DNA of 64,000 nucleotides from Rhodopseudomonas pseudopalustris (GCF_900110435.1 NZ_FODT01000001.1:248001-312000), one strand, 5' to 3'; shown: positions 21,599 through 32,057, counted from the stretch's first letter. Numbers and translations are program-made. The notes: generated by a model not told the origin, from the sequence alone.

Positions 21599-23803
21599 AT
21601 GACAATTCCGGCGAGCTACTCTTTCAAAACAATCCGGTCGATGCAGTTGAAGATTGCGCTGATCTCAGGGCTCTGCCTCGCGGGCACCAGTGCCGCCCTG
21701 ATCGCCTACAGCGTGTTCTCCACCAGCAACACGATGCAATATGTCGGCAGCGAAGTGTCACAGCTGGTCGATCGGCAGACAAAAGAGCTCCTGCTCAACA
21801 GGGCCGCAAGCGAGGCCAGTGCGATCAAGGCGGAGCTCGAGCTCGGCCTGAATGCGGCGCGTGTGATGGCGGAATCGTTCGCCGAACTCGCTGGCAACAA
21901 GACAGCCGCCACACCGAACGAGCTGCGCCGGACCCAATTGAACGCCGTGCTCCGCAACGTCCTTCATCTCAATCCCGCATTCAACGGAACCTACTCGGCC
22001 TGGGAACCGGACAGCCTCGACGGCAAAGACGAGTCGTTCCAAGGACGGAAAGATCTCGGATCCGACGGCACCGGCCGCTTTCTGCCGTACTGGACCCGCG
22101 ACTCCAAAGGCTCGATCGCGCTTCAACCGTTGGTGGAATACGACAGCGCCGACCGGCATCCCAACGGCCTGGTGAAGGGCGCCTGGTACATCAATCCGCG
22201 CACGACCGGCAAAGAGAATATTCTGGGTCCTCTGCCCTACATCGTGCAGGGCCAGCAGGTCTTCCTTGCGACCATGTCGGTTCCGATCGTGATCAACGGC
22301 AGCTTCCACGGTGTCGCCGGCGCCGACTACAATCTGGATTTCGTTCAGAAATTGACCGAGCGGATCAACGGATCGATGTTCGAAGGCAAGGGGAAGGTCA
22401 CGATCGTCAACGATACAGGATTGACCGTCGCGAACAGCGTCGGCGCGGAGTTCATCGGGAAGAATGCGAGTAACGGGGATTCACGCTGGACCGAAGCCAT
22501 GGCCGGCGTCAACGCAGGCAAGACAATGGTGCAGGACGACCCGCAATCGTCCAACGTCGATGTCTATTCCCCGATCAAGATCGGACGCACAGGCGCTTCC
22601 TGGGTTGTGGTGATTTCAGTTCCGCGTGCGGTCGTCATGGCCAGCGTTCGGCAGCTCGACGCCTCACTCGCATCGCGCGCGGCGGCCACCACCTATTGGC
22701 AGCTCGGCGTTGGATTGATGATTGTCTCGATCGCCATCGTTCTGATCACTTTGTCGGCGGGCGGCATCGCTCGTCCCACCAAGCGATGCGCGGAATTCGC
22801 CCAGGGGATCTCGAAGGGCGACTTCGAGCAGAAGCTGGATATCGAGCAGGCGGATGAAGTGGGAATTCTCGCAAGCGCCCTGCGCGGCATGCAAGACGAC
22901 CTCAAGCGCAGTATCGCGCAGCGAATTGAGGATCAGGCCGCCGCGGACGCACAACGGCGGGATACGATGCATAAACTCGCCAATGCCTTCGAAGCGTCGG
23001 TCGGGGAGATCGTCGAGACGGTGTCGTCCTCTTCAACCGAACTGGAGGCCTCTGCTGCGACGCTGACCGGGACTGCGGATCGGTCTCAGAAAATGGCTAC
23101 CGCAGTCGCCGCCGCCTCGGAAGAGGCGTCCACGAATGTGCAGTCCGTGGCGTCGGCCACCGAGCAAATGGCGTCCTCGGTCGACGAGATCAGCCGCCAG
23201 GTGCAAGAGTCCGCCCGCATTGCCCGTGATGCAGTGGAGCAGGCGAAGACCACCAACGATCGCGTCGGAGAACTGTCGCAGGCAGCCAGCCGGATTGGTG
23301 CGGTCGTCGAACTCATCAACACCATCGCCGGCCAAACCAACCTGTTGGCGTTGAATGCGACGATCGAGGCTGCCCGTGCCGGCGACGCCGGTCGGGGCTT
23401 TGCGGTGGTCGCCTCGGAAGTGAAGGCGCTCGCGGAACAGACAGCAAAAGCCACCGGCGAAATCAGCCAACAGATCGGCGGCATCCAGGCAGCCACCGAA
23501 TCTTCGGTCGGCGCCATCAAGGAGATCAGCGCCACCATCAATGGGATTTCGGAGATTTCCTCGACCATCGCTTCGGCGGTGGAAGAGCAAGGCGCGGCGA
23601 CCCAGGAGATTTCCCGCAACGTGCAGCAGGCCGCACAAGGCACCCAAGAGGTGAGCGCCAACATCACCGAAGTGCAGCGCGGCGCCGCCGAGACCGGGGC
23701 GGCCTCCTCTCAGGTCCTGTCGGCGGCACAATCGTTGTCGCGCGACAGCAAGCGCCTGAGGCTGGAGGTCGGAAGATTCCTGGACTCGGTGCGCGCCGCC
23801 TGA
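21599..23803 (+). CDS. Methyl-accepting chemotaxis protein with Cache domain
   Basis: A 734-residue chemoreceptor. TM1 is near residues 15-40 ([21 protein letters not shown]). The periplasmic part, about 41-365, looks like a double Cache ligand domain ([14 protein letters not shown] and [20 protein letters not shown]). TM2 is near 370-395 and a HAMP domain follows ([21 protein letters not shown]). The cytoplasmic signalling domain (about 480-734) contains the hairpin tip [20 protein letters not shown]. It would signal to CheA/CheW. No che genes are adjacent. dCache domains of this type often bind amino or carboxylic acids; the ligand is unknown here. A terminator follows at 23847. Confidence 0.92.
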   Translation: MTIPASYSFKTIRSMQLKIALISGLCLAGTSAALIAYSVFSTSNTMQYVGSEVSQLVDRQTKELLLNRAASEASAIKAELELGLNAARVMAESFAELAGNKTAATPNELRRTQLNAVLRNVLHLNPAFNGTYSAWEPDSLDGKDESFQGRKDLGSDGTGRFLPYWTRDSKGSIALQPLVEYDSADRHPNGLVKGAWYINPRTTGKENILGPLPYIVQGQQVFLATMSVPIVINGSFHGVAGADYNLDFVQKLTERINGSMFEGKGKVTIVNDTGLTVANSVGAEFIGKNASNGDSRWTEAMAGVNAGKTMVQDDPQSSNVDVYSPIKIGRTGASWVVVISVPRAVVMASVRQLDASLASRAAATTYWQLGVGLMIVSIAIVLITLSAGGIARPTKRCAEFAQGISKGDFEQKLDIEQADEVGILASALRGMQDDLKRSIAQRIEDQAAADAQRRDTMHKLANAFEASVGEIVETVSSSSTELEASAATLTGTADRSQKMATAVAAASEEASTNVQSVASATEQMASSVDEISRQVQESARIARDAVEQAKTTNDRVGELSQAASRIGAVVELINTIAGQTNLLALNATIEAARAGDAGRGFAVVASEVKALAEQTAKATGEISQQIGGIQAATESSVGAIKEISATINGISEISSTIASAVEEQGAATQEISRNVQQAAQGTQEVSANITEVQRGAAETGAASSQVLSAAQSLSRDSKRLRLEVGRFLDSVRAA

Positions 23804-23846
23804 ATTGACGACGTCTCGGTCACGATCGGGTCACGCATACTGACAA

Positions 23847-23878
23847 CCCCCGCCGCCTTTCCGGCGGGGTTTGCTTTT
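23847..23878 (+). terminator. Rho-independent terminator after the chemoreceptor gene
   Basis: A perfect stem CCCCGCCG/CGGCGGGG (23847-23854 with 23862-23869), loop CCTTTCC, is followed by TTTGCTTTT. It lies 44 bases after the stop codon of the chemoreceptor gene, in the right orientation. Confidence 0.85.
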
Positions 23879-24086
23879 CAGCAATGACTTCGCTGGCGTC
23901 CGGCCCGGAAGCTGCTCGGCGGCGAAGATCCCAAGGTGAAGCCCCAGAACGCTGGTCGAGCCTGTCAGCGCCCTCTGGGGCCGGATTCCGCGATCCTGAC
24001 AGGATGCCGTCTTGACCGGCAGGACGAAGTCCAATTTGTCGTCGGATGACCCGTCACCTGTGTCGGTGTACGACGGTCGCAGCCTG

Positions 24087-24575
24087 CTACTTCTTCTTCG
24101 CCGGCGCGAAGTTCTGATCGCTGATTGGATTCACCGTCGGGGTCTGCAGAACGATGAATCCGAGCTTCACCGACTCGTGGCAGGAATTGCAGCCGGCGGT
24201 CAGCTCGCCATAGGCCTTGACGAAAGCCTTGCTGTCCTCGGCGGCGATCGCCGCCGCCACCGCGTCGAGCGGCTTCGCCATGGTGGTGACGTCGTTGACG
24301 GCGAGGCTCTGATACAGCGACGCCGCCTCCTGCAGCCGCGCCTTGATCTGCCGGGTCTGATAGCCGGCGAGTTTCCAGTTTGCCGCCTTGCCTGCGAACC
24401 ACAGCTTGATGTGGCGCAACTGCGCCGCCTCCATCAGATCGGCGAGCCGCGGGTTGCTGGCCCTGGCGGCGTCGCCGGCGAGCGGCTGGGTTGGAGGCTG
24501 CTGCGCGCCGGCCGGCGCAATCGCAGCGGCCAGCATCAGGCTGGCGAGGAGGAGTGTGATCGGCTTCGAGCGCAT
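24087..24575 (-). CDS. Periplasmic c-type cytochrome, small
   Basis: A 162-residue protein starting at the ATG at 24575, which gives a clean signal peptide (MRSKPITLLLASLMLAAAIA, then PAGAQ). One haem-binding CNSCH motif lies near residue 135 in AGCNSCHESVKLGFI. The rest is mostly helical and includes RHIKLWFAGKAANWKLAGYQ, a pattern found in small cytochromes of the c' or c-prime-like kind with the CXXCH near the C-terminus. Electron-transfer or ligand-binding role is unknown. A decayed copy of its 3' end lies at 21117-21186. Confidence 0.8.
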   Translation of the reverse strand: MRSKPITLLLASLMLAAAIAPAGAQQPPTQPLAGDAARASNPRLADLMEAAQLRHIKLWFAGKAANWKLAGYQTRQIKARLQEAASLYQSLAVNDVTTMAKPLDAVAAAIAAEDSKAFVKAYGELTAGCNSCHESVKLGFIVLQTPTVNPISDQNFAPAKKK

Positions 24576-24769
24576 ACGGCACCTGTGCGGGGAGCGCGCC
24601 CACCGGCGCGGCGCGACGGAATTCGTCTCCGTCAAGGAGTATCGCGGCAACCGCCGCATAAGCAATCACCCACCGCCGCGCGGCGGTAATCAGCGGCAGT
24701 CAGTCGCGGCGGGGCGGCGCGAGACCACTCTTGGCTGCGCAGGCTGGCGCGTTTGCCGGCTCTGATCAC

Positions 24770-24905
24770 ATCAGAACCGAAACTCTCGAATCTCGTCTTG
24801 ACGGGCTTTCTTCCTCCGGACCGGCGTCCACTTCGCGCGAAAACGCTTTTGAGCATGATTCCGAAAAGTGGACGCCGGTTTCCGGAAATGATCATGCTCG
24901 ACCAA
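24770..24905. repeat. Dispersed intergenic repeat, family A, copy 1
   Basis: It contains a perfect 13 bp inverted repeat (CCGGCGTCCACTT at 24821-24833, AAGTGGACGCCGG at 24866-24878) around CGCGCGAAAACGCTTTT. Related sequences with the core CGCTCGAAAACGC, GAACCGGT and TTCTTCACGCG occur at 26685, 32058, 33661, 44272 and 49231. Confidence 0.65.
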
Positions 24906-24992
24906 GAACCTGGAGCGGGACGGCGATTCGACGATCAGTCATCCGGCTCTGGAGAGCGATCCCCACCCCATGCGCTGCATCCCGGACCCTCG

Positions 24993-26681
24993 ATGACCCC
25001 TCGCCCGCTTCGCCTTGCCCTTCTCGCGCCCGTGGTGGCACTGACGCTCGCCTCGACCCCGCTGTTTGCCGACCACGCGGCGGCGCCCGTCGATCTGCGG
25101 ATTCTCGCGATCAACGACTTCCACGGCTATCTGCGGCCGCCGCAGAGCGGCATCGCGATCGACGACCCGGCCGATCCGGCGAAGAAGATCACTGTGCCGG
25201 CCGGCGGCGCCGAGCATATGGCGACGCTGATCCGGCAATTGCGCGACGGCCACCCCAACAGCATCTTCGTCGCCGCCGGCGATTTGATCGGCGCCAGCCC
25301 GTTTCTGTCGGCGATGTTTCACGACGAGCCGACAATCGAGTCGCTGTCGCTGATGGGGCTGGCGCTGTCCGCGGTCGGCAATCACGAATTCGACGAGGGC
25401 AAGACCGAACTGATGCGGATGCAGAACGGCGGCTGCCATCCGGTCGACAAATGCCTCGGGCCGCAGCCGTTCACCGGCGCGAAATTCCAGTATCTCGCCG
25501 CCTCCACCGTCGAGACCGCGACCGGCAACACCATCTTGCCCGCTTATGCGATCCGCGAATTCGGCGGCATCCCGGTCGCCTTCATCGGGCTGACGCTGAA
25601 GGCGACGCCAACCATGGTGTCGCCGCCCGGCGTCGCCGGACTGCAATTCAAGGACGAGGCCGACACCGTCAATGCGCTGGTGCCGGAGTTGAAGGCGCGC
25701 GGCGTCGAGGCGATCGTGGTGCTGATCCACGAAGGCGGATTTCCGAGCGGCGGACTCAACGAGTGTCCGGGAATCTCCGGGCCGATCGTCGATATTGTCA
25801 GGAAGTTCGACAAGGCCGTCGACGTGGTGATCAGCGGCCACACCCATCGCGCCTATCGCTGCACGATCGACGGACGACTCGTCACCAGCGGCGACAAATA
25901 CGGCACGCTCGTCACCGCGATCGATCTCGTGCTCGATCCGAAGACGCGCGACATCGTCCGCGCCAAGGCGGACAATGTCATTGTGCACACCGCGACGCTG
26001 GCGAAGGACCCGGCCCAGACCGCGCTGATCGAGACCTATGACAGGCTCGCCGGACCGATCGCGGCGCGGCCGGCGGGCGCGATCACCGCGGCGCTGTCGC
26101 GCGTTCCGAATGCGGCCGGCGAAAGCCCGCTCGGCGATCTCGTCGCCGACGCCCATCTCGCGGCGACCAGCGACCGGGAAACCGGCGGCGCCGCAATCGC
26201 GATCACCAATCCGGGCGGTCTGCGCGCGGATATCAACCCCGCCTCCGGCGGCCAGGCGCCGTTCCGGGTGACGTTCGGTGACGTGTTCGCGGCGCAGCCG
26301 TTCCGCAATCAGCTGGTGACGATGACGCTGACCGGCGCGCAGCTGAAAGCGGCGCTGGAGCTGCAATGGCAGGATCCGGCGCGGCCGCGCATCCTGCCGG
26401 TGTCGAAGGGATTCAGCTATGCGTGGGACAATTCCGGCGCGCCGGGCGCGCGCATCATCGCCGAGCGGATGACGCTCAACGGCCAGCCGATCGCGGCCGA
26501 TCGAAGCTACCGCGTCACGGTCAACGCCTATCTGGCCGCCGGCGGCGACGGCTTCAGCCCATTCACGCAGGGGACGGATCGGCTGACCGGCGTCTACGAC
26601 GTCGACGCCTTGTTCGGCTATTTCAAGGCGCACAGTCCGATCGCGCCCGCTCCGCTGGACCGCATCATGCGATTGAACTGA
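24993..26681 (+). CDS. Periplasmic 5'-nucleotidase/cyclic phosphodiesterase family
   Basis: A 562-residue UshA-type enzyme that hydrolyses nucleotides (and possibly 2',3'-cyclic nucleotides) in the periplasm. The ATG at 24993 gives a signal peptide ending at TPLFA-DHAA. The metallophosphatase site is complete: LAINDFHGYL, the Asp of AAGDLIGASPF, VGNHEFDEG and ISGHTHRAYRC. The C-terminal substrate domain (from about residue 355) has PLGDLVADAHL, ITNPGGLRADI and VTVNAYLAAGGDGFSPF, the stacking and base-binding region. It appears monocistronic, flanked by family A repeats on both sides. Confidence 0.9.
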   Translation: MTPRPLRLALLAPVVALTLASTPLFADHAAAPVDLRILAINDFHGYLRPPQSGIAIDDPADPAKKITVPAGGAEHMATLIRQLRDGHPNSIFVAAGDLIGASPFLSAMFHDEPTIESLSLMGLALSAVGNHEFDEGKTELMRMQNGGCHPVDKCLGPQPFTGAKFQYLAASTVETATGNTILPAYAIREFGGIPVAFIGLTLKATPTMVSPPGVAGLQFKDEADTVNALVPELKARGVEAIVVLIHEGGFPSGGLNECPGISGPIVDIVRKFDKAVDVVISGHTHRAYRCTIDGRLVTSGDKYGTLVTAIDLVLDPKTRDIVRAKADNVIVHTATLAKDPAQTALIETYDRLAGPIAARPAGAITAALSRVPNAAGESPLGDLVADAHLAATSDRETGGAAIAITNPGGLRADINPASGGQAPFRVTFGDVFAAQPFRNQLVTMTLTGAQLKAALELQWQDPARPRILPVSKGFSYAWDNSGAPGARIIAERMTLNGQPIAADRSYRVTVNAYLAAGGDGFSPFTQGTDRLTGVYDVDALFGYFKAHSPIAPAPLDRIMRLN

Positions 26682-26684
26682 GTG

Positions 26685-26797
26685 GGTCCACGTATCACCG
26701 AAACGTGGTTACCGGTTTTCGCGCCATGCTGCACTGCTGATCGCGCGCAACATTTTCTTTCGGCGAACCGGTTTCCACTTTGCTGAAAAATGCTCTA
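26685..26797. repeat. Dispersed intergenic repeat, family A, copy 2
   Basis: A degenerate copy: it contains ACCGAAACGTGGTTACCGGTT and, further on, TTTCTTTCGGCGAACCGG followed by TTTCCACTTTGCTG. It lies between the nucleotidase gene and the deacetylase-like gene. Confidence 0.5.
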
Positions 26798-26891
26798 AGC
26801 CTTAAGCTGCCCTTCCGCGAAACGCGGCGAATAACTAAGTTCATCTCATCTTGTTGTCGTCATCATTGATCGGACGTTCAGGCGCTCCCGA

Positions 26892-27821
26892 ATGACCACA
26901 CTGTTTCTGACCCATTCCGCGTGTCTCGAGCATCATACGCCGGAGGGCCATCCCGAACGCGCCGAGCGGCTGATCGCCGTCAACAAAACGCTGACCGCGG
27001 AGCGGTTCGCGACGCTGGCGCGCGGCGAGGCGCCGATCGGTTCGCTCGAGCACATCGCGCTGTGCCACACCGATCACCACATCGTCGAGATGCGCCACAT
27101 GTCGCCCTCGACCGGCATCGTCTATGTCGACGGCGACACCTCGATGTCGCCGGGCACGTTCGAAGCGGCGCTACGCGGCGTCGGCGGCGCGGTCTCCGCG
27201 GTCGACGCGGTGATGAAAGGCAGCGCCGCCAACGCCTTCGTTGCGACGCGGCCGCCCGGTCACCACGCCGAAGTGACCAAGCCGATGGGCTTCTGCTTCT
27301 TCGGCAACGCCGCGATCGCGGCGCGCTACGCCCAGCGCAAATACGGCATCGAACGCGCCGCGGTGGTGGATTTCGACGTCCATCACGGCAACGGCACGCA
27401 GGACATCTTCTGGGGCGACCGCACCGTGATGTATTGCTCGACCCACCAGATGCCGCTGTTTCCCGGCACCGGCTCGGCCGGCGAACGCGGCGAGCACGAC
27501 AACATCGTCAACGCCCCGCTCGCCTCGGAAGACGGCGGCAAGGAATTCCGCTTCGCGTTCGAGACCGCGATCCTGCCCCAGCTCAAGCGCTTCGCGCCGG
27601 AACTGATCGTGATCTCGGCCGGCTTCGACGCGCACTACCGCGACCCGCTGGCGAGCCTCAATCTGCACGCCGAGGATTTCGCCTGGGTGACGCAGCAGCT
27701 GATGGAGGTCGCCGACCAGACCGCAGGCGGCCGCATTGTTTCGGTGCTCGAGGGCGGTTATGATCTGCAGGGCCTGAGTGAATCAGTCGCCGCCCATGTC
27801 GGCGCGCTGATGGGCGCCTGA
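26892..27821 (+). CDS. Histone deacetylase-like amidohydrolase
   Basis: A 309-residue zinc-dependent hydrolase of the HDAC/acetoin-utilisation/acetylpolyamine amidohydrolase superfamily. Active-site pieces in order: RPPGHHAEVTKPMGFCFFGN (His-His pair), VVDFDVHHGNGTQDIFW (zinc-binding Asp and His), and VISAGFDAHYRDPL (second Asp). It would deacetylate a small acetylamine or protein lysine in the cytoplasm. It sits 68 bp upstream of xseB on the same strand, an arrangement common in alphaproteobacteria. Confidence 0.92.
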   Translation: MTTLFLTHSACLEHHTPEGHPERAERLIAVNKTLTAERFATLARGEAPIGSLEHIALCHTDHHIVEMRHMSPSTGIVYVDGDTSMSPGTFEAALRGVGGAVSAVDAVMKGSAANAFVATRPPGHHAEVTKPMGFCFFGNAAIAARYAQRKYGIERAAVVDFDVHHGNGTQDIFWGDRTVMYCSTHQMPLFPGTGSAGERGEHDNIVNAPLASEDGGKEFRFAFETAILPQLKRFAPELIVISAGFDAHYRDPLASLNLHAEDFAWVTQQLMEVADQTAGGRIVSVLEGGYDLQGLSESVAAHVGALMGA

Positions 27822-27889
27822 GCGGCGCCTCAGCCCCACAGTCCCCAACGCCAAGACCGCCGCGCCGCGGCGCATCCAGGAGCCCGCCG

Positions 27890-28141
27890 ATGGCCGACGC
27901 CGCCCCCGCCGATGTCAAGAAGCTCAGCTTCGAACGCGCGATGGAGGAACTCGAAACCATCGTCAAACGGCTCGAAGACGGCAAGGTGCCGCTGGAGGAG
28001 TCGGTGGCGATCTACGAGCGCGGCGAAGCGCTGAAGCGGCGCTGCGATGAATTGCTGCGTCAGGCCGAAGCCAGGGTCGACAAGATCACCACCGACGCCC
28101 AGGGCAAGCCGGTGGGAACCGAGCCGCTCGACGTTCAGTAA
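27890..28141 (+). CDS. xseB: Exodeoxyribonuclease VII small subunit
   Basis: An 83-residue protein with the family pattern SFERAMEELETIVKRLEDGK, then PLEESVAIYERGEALKRRCDELL and ARVDKI. XseB binds XseA in the ExoVII complex, which degrades single-stranded DNA. It is normal length. It lies between the deacetylase-like gene and dxs, a conserved neighbourhood in many proteobacteria. Confidence 0.95.
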   Translation: MADAAPADVKKLSFERAMEELETIVKRLEDGKVPLEESVAIYERGEALKRRCDELLRQAEARVDKITTDAQGKPVGTEPLDVQ

Positions 28142-28626
28142 TCCTGCAGCAGTCCTTGCAGCCCTGCAGGAACCCTGCAGCGGCCCGGGCGTTCAGCAAA
28201 CCGACAGCTTGCCGGTATTATCTGAAGGTCGATCGCCTTTGGCCGGTCGGCGTCGCAAGGCCGTGACCGGCATGCAACAGCCGGTTCCCATATTCGCGGA
28301 TCAACCCTATTGGCCGAAAGTTTGCGCAGACTGGCCAGGCCGTGGGCGGCCCACGGTTGGCTTTGAATTGAGCTTTGTGTAAAGGTATGACCTTATGCGC
28401 CGAGAGTGACACATTGCCGGGATGGCAGTGTCAGGTTCGGTGGACGTGTGCGGCCGCAATAAAGTGATCCAGATCACTTCAACTGAACGAGGCGCACCGT
28501 AACGCTTCGTTCGTTGATTTCTCCTGAGCAAGGAGGCGGAAGTCAGGTGGGCTTTCGCGGATTGGACAGTTCGGACCATTCGTCGCGGGCCCTCACCAGC
28601 CCCATAGTCAAGACTGGAATATCGCC
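28142..28626. other. Intergenic region before dxs
   Basis: A 485 bp region without a supported gene. Its first 50 bases carry several CCTGCAG repeats that could form small hairpins. Around 28462-28479 it has an 18 bp palindrome resembling a CRP/FNR-type operator. The rest probably contains the dxs promoter and a leader of about 150 bases; no known riboswitch was recognised. Confidence 0.5.
28462..28479. promoter_or_regulatory. CRP/FNR-superfamily-like palindrome upstream of dxs
   Basis: AAGTGATCCAGATCACTT is a perfect palindrome with 8-base arms. The core GTGA-N6-TCAC matches the CRP-type consensus, and TGAT-N4-ATCA resembles FNR/FixK boxes apart from the outer T. It lies about 150 bp before the dxs start, so it may place dxs under an energy- or oxygen-responsive regulator. 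Confidence 0.5.
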
Positions 28627-30552
28627 GTGACCGAATTGAGTAAAACTCCGCTTCTCGACACCATCCGCACGCCGGAAGATTTACGCAAGCTCCGGGTCGA
28701 TCAGGTCCAGCAGGTCGCCGACGAATTGCGTCAGGAAACCATCGACGCCGTTTCGGTCACGGGCGGCCATTTCGGCGCCGGTCTCGGCGTCGTCGAACTG
28801 ACCACCGCCATTCACTATGTCTTCGACACCCCGCGCGACCGCCTGATCTGGGACGTCGGCCACCAGGCCTATCCCCACAAGATCCTGACCGGCCGCCGCG
28901 ACCGCATCCGTACGCTGCGCACCGCTGGCGGCCTGTCCGGCTTCACCAAGCGCACCGAGAGCGACTACGATCCGTTCGGCGCTGCGCATTCCTCGACCTC
29001 GATCTCCGCCGGCCTCGGCATGGCGGTGGCGCGTGATCTCGCCGGCGGCAACAACAACGTCATCGCGGTGATCGGCGACGGTTCGATCTCGGCCGGCATG
29101 GCCTATGAGGCGATGAACAACGCCGGCGCGATGAACTCCCGTCTTATCGTCATTCTTAATGACAACAACATGTCGATCGCGCCGCCGGTCGGCGCGATGT
29201 CGGCGTATCTGTCGCGGCTGTACTCCGGCAAGACCTACCGCTCGCTGCGCGAGGCCGGCAAGCAGATCGGCAAGCACCTGCCGAAGCTGATCGCCGACCG
29301 CGCCGCCCGCGCCGAGGAATATTCCCGCGGCTTCATGATGGGCGGCGGCACGCTGTTCGAGGAGCTCGGCTTCTATTATGTCGGCCCGATCGACGGTCAC
29401 AACCTCGATCATCTGCTGCCGATCCTGCAGAACGTCCGCGACGCCGAGACCGGCCCGTTCCTGATCCATGTCGTGACCCAGAAGGGCAAGGGCTACGCCC
29501 CGGCGGAAGCCGCGTCCGACAAATATCACGCGGTGGTCAAGTTCGACATCGCCACCGGCACCCAGGCCAAGGCCAAGTCGAACGCGCCGTCGTATCAGAA
29601 CGTGTTCGGCCAGAGCCTGGTCAAGGAAGCCGCCAAGGACGACAAGATCGTCGGCATCACCGCGGCGATGCCGTCCGGCACCGGCATCGACATCTTCGAG
29701 AAGGCGTTCCCGGCCCGCACTTTCGACGTCGGCATCGCCGAGCAGCATGCGGTGACCTTCGCCGCCGGTCTGGCGACCGAAGGCTACAAGCCGTTCTGCG
29801 CGATCTATTCGACCTTCCTGCAGCGCGCCTATGACCAGGTGGTCCACGACGTCGCGCTGCAGAGCCTGCCGGTCCGCTTCGCGATCGATCGCGCCGGCCT
29901 GGTCGGCGCCGACGGCGCGACCCATGCGGGTTCGTTCGACAACGCCTATCTGGGCTGCCTGCCGAACATGGTGATCATGGCGGCCTCCGACGAAGCCGAG
30001 CTGGTGCACATGGTGGCGACGCAGGTCGCGATCAACGACCGGCCGAGCGCGCTGCGCTATCCGCGCGGCGAAGGCCGCGGCGTCGAGATGCCCGACGTCG
30101 GCGTGCCGCTGGAAGTCGGCAAGGGCCGCGTCGTCCGCCAGGGCAATAAGGTCGCGCTGCTGTCGTTCGGAACCCGGCTCGCCGAGTGCGAGAAGGCCGC
30201 CGAGGAACTGGCGGCGCTCGGCCTCTCCACCACCGTCGCCGACGCGCGCTTCATGAAGCCGCTCGACGTCGATCTGGTGCTGAAGCTCGCCAACGAGCAC
30301 GAGATCCTGATCACCATCGAGGAAGGCTCGATCGGCGGCTTCGGCACCCATGTGATGCAGACGCTGGCCGAACACGGCAAGCTCGACGGCGAGGTCAAGA
30401 TGCGGGCGATGGTGCTGCCCGACGTGTTCCTCGACCACGACACTCCGACGGCGATGTATGCCAATGCCGGCCTCGACGCCAAGGCGATCGTCAAGAAGGT
30501 GTTCGAGGCGCTCGGCAAGGAACACAAGGCCGAGACCGTCAAGCTGGCCTGA
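28627..30552 (+). CDS. dxs: 1-deoxy-D-xylulose-5-phosphate synthase
   Basis: A 641-residue thiamine-diphosphate enzyme catalysing the first step of the MEP isoprenoid pathway (pyruvate plus glyceraldehyde-3-phosphate). It starts with GTG at 28627. It shows the catalytic-core segments [18 protein letters not shown], the ThDP site [18 protein letters not shown], the second domain segment [18 protein letters not shown] and [15 protein letters not shown]. Its C-terminal transketolase domain is also complete. Length is typical. In a phototroph it would feed carotenoid, bacteriochlorophyll side-chain and quinone-tail synthesis, which links it to the quinone genes further on. Confidence 0.97.
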   Translation: MTELSKTPLLDTIRTPEDLRKLRVDQVQQVADELRQETIDAVSVTGGHFGAGLGVVELTTAIHYVFDTPRDRLIWDVGHQAYPHKILTGRRDRIRTLRTAGGLSGFTKRTESDYDPFGAAHSSTSISAGLGMAVARDLAGGNNNVIAVIGDGSISAGMAYEAMNNAGAMNSRLIVILNDNNMSIAPPVGAMSAYLSRLYSGKTYRSLREAGKQIGKHLPKLIADRAARAEEYSRGFMMGGGTLFEELGFYYVGPIDGHNLDHLLPILQNVRDAETGPFLIHVVTQKGKGYAPAEAASDKYHAVVKFDIATGTQAKAKSNAPSYQNVFGQSLVKEAAKDDKIVGITAAMPSGTGIDIFEKAFPARTFDVGIAEQHAVTFAAGLATEGYKPFCAIYSTFLQRAYDQVVHDVALQSLPVRFAIDRAGLVGADGATHAGSFDNAYLGCLPNMVIMAASDEAELVHMVATQVAINDRPSALRYPRGEGRGVEMPDVGVPLEVGKGRVVRQGNKVALLSFGTRLAECEKAAEELAALGLSTTVADARFMKPLDVDLVLKLANEHEILITIEEGSIGGFGTHVMQTLAEHGKLDGEVKMRAMVLPDVFLDHDTPTAMYANAGLDAKAIVKKVFEALGKEHKAETVKLA

Positions 30553-30581
30553 GCGCGTGAGCTGCATCAGCCTTTCCGCGA

Positions 30582-30735
30582 GTCATTCCAGCGCGCTCAC
30601 CAACGGGTCCGGCCTTCGGCCGGCCCGATGACAGGCTCCGTGAGCGAACCCGGAATCCATAACCCCTGCAGGGAGTATGGATTCCGGGCCTTCGCCACGA
30701 TCGGCTGACGCCGACCGTGACGAATCCCGGAATGA
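30582..30735. repeat. Palindromic intergenic repeat, family B, copy 1
   Basis: Starts GTCATTCCAGCGCG and ends GAATCCCGGAATGACG, with inner parts GAACCCGGAATCC and GGATTCCGGG. The ends are inverted repeats of each other. Copies at 34985 and 60777 have the same frame. This copy is imperfect and longer, and it overlaps the start of the next gene by a few bases. Confidence 0.6.
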
Positions 30736-31298
30736 CGAACATCTACCTCGCCGGTCCCGACGTTTTCCTGCCCGATGCTATCGAGGTCGGGCGGCGCAAG
30801 GCTGAGCTGTGCGCACGGTACGGCCTTGTCGGCCTGTTCCCGCTCGACAATGCGGTGGCGCTGGCGACGCATGATGCGTCGATGCAGATCTTCCGTGGCA
30901 ACGAGGCGATGATGGATCAGGCCGACGCGGTCATCGCCAATCTGACCCCGTTTCGCGGTCCCAGCGCCGACGCCGGCACCGTGTACGAACTCGGCTACAT
31001 GGCCGGACGCCGCAAGCTCGTGCTCGGCTACAGCAACGATCCCGCGACCTATGCGGAGCGCGTCGCGCGCCACCAACCGATCACGCCAAGCGACGGCCTG
31101 CTGATCGGCGCTGACGGCCTTGCGGTCGAGGATTTCGGCCTGCCGGACAATCTGATGCTGATCCATTCCCTTGAATTGCACGGCGCGCCGCTGGTGACGC
31201 CGCGCAAGGCGCCGGGCGATGTTTGGCGCGACCTCGCCGCGTTCGAAGCCTGTCTGCGCATCGCCGCCGAGCGGCTGACGCCGGACGCGGCGCGCTGA
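30732..31298 (+). CDS. Nucleoside 2-deoxyribosyltransferase-like protein
   Basis: A 188-residue protein beginning MTNIYLAGPDVFLPDA, the nucleotide-binding start typical of the nucleoside 2-deoxyribosyltransferase/DNPH1 fold. It continues with MDQADAVIANLTPFRGPSAD and GTVYELGYMAGRRK, where the Glu in the YELGYM segment corresponds to the catalytic nucleophile of this family. It would exchange or hydrolyse the glycosidic bond of deoxynucleosides or their monophosphates. The start ATG at 30732 is followed two bases after the stop by tlyA, so the two are likely co-transcribed. Confidence 0.85.
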   Translation: MTNIYLAGPDVFLPDAIEVGRRKAELCARYGLVGLFPLDNAVALATHDASMQIFRGNEAMMDQADAVIANLTPFRGPSADAGTVYELGYMAGRRKLVLGYSNDPATYAERVARHQPITPSDGLLIGADGLAVEDFGLPDNLMLIHSLELHGAPLVTPRKAPGDVWRDLAAFEACLRIAAERLTPDAAR

Positions 31299-31300
31299 TC

Positions 31301-32041
31301 ATGGCCGGGCCGGCCGATCCATCGCCCCGCAAACGCGCCGATGTGGTGCTGGTCGAGCGCGGCCTGTTCGAGAGCCGCGCCCGCGCGCAGGCGGCGATCG
31401 AAGCCGGGCTGGTGTTCGCGGACGGCAAGCCGGTGACCAAGGTCTCCGAGCCGATCGCGCTCGACGCCGCGCTCGACGCGCAGCCGGCGCATCCATGGGT
31501 GTCGCGCGGCGGCGTCAAGCTCGCCGGCGCGCTGGAGCGCTATCCGATCGAGATCGAGGATCATGTCTGCCTCGATGTCGGCGCCTCCACCGGCGGCTTC
31601 ACCGAGGTGCTGCTCGCCAACGGCGCGGCGCTGGTGTTCGCGGTCGATGTCGGCCGCGCGCAGTTGCACCCCTCGCTGCGCGGCCATCCGAAAATCGTGT
31701 CGATGGAAGCCACCGACATCCGCAGCCTCGACGGCAAGCGGCTGCCGCAGCGGCCCGATGTGGTGGTGATCGACGCCAGTTTCATCTCGCTGAAGCTGAT
31801 CCTTCCGACCGCGCTGACGCTCGCCGCCGCGCCGATGAGCCTGCTGGCGCTGATCAAGCCGCAATTCGAAGCGCCGTCGAAGCACGGCATCGTCCGCGAC
31901 GCCGCGGTGCATCGCGCGGTATGCCGCGACATCGAAGCGCTCGCCGCCTCGCACGGCTGCAACGACATCGCCGTATTCCCATCAAGCATCGCGGGCGGCG
32001 ACGGCAACAGCGAGTTCTTCCTCGGCGCCCGGCGCGGCTGA
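31301..32041 (+). CDS. tlyA: TlyA-family rRNA 2'-O-methyltransferase
   Basis: A 246-residue protein with an N-terminal S4 RNA-binding domain (RADVVLVERGLFESRARAQA) and a Rossmann methyltransferase domain (VCLDVGASTGGFTEVLL; VVIDASFISLKLILP). TlyA methylates cytidines in 16S and 23S rRNA and affects capreomycin susceptibility; the older name hemolysin is historical. The ATG at 31301 comes two bases after the upstream stop. Dxs-TlyA proximity is a conserved alphaproteobacterial arrangement. Confidence 0.92.
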   Translation: MAGPADPSPRKRADVVLVERGLFESRARAQAAIEAGLVFADGKPVTKVSEPIALDAALDAQPAHPWVSRGGVKLAGALERYPIEIEDHVCLDVGASTGGFTEVLLANGAALVFAVDVGRAQLHPSLRGHPKIVSMEATDIRSLDGKRLPQRPDVVVIDASFISLKLILPTALTLAAAPMSLLALIKPQFEAPSKHGIVRDAAVHRAVCRDIEALAASHGCNDIAVFPSSIAGGDGNSEFFLGARRG

Positions 32042-32057
32042 AGGCGCGACGACTAAT

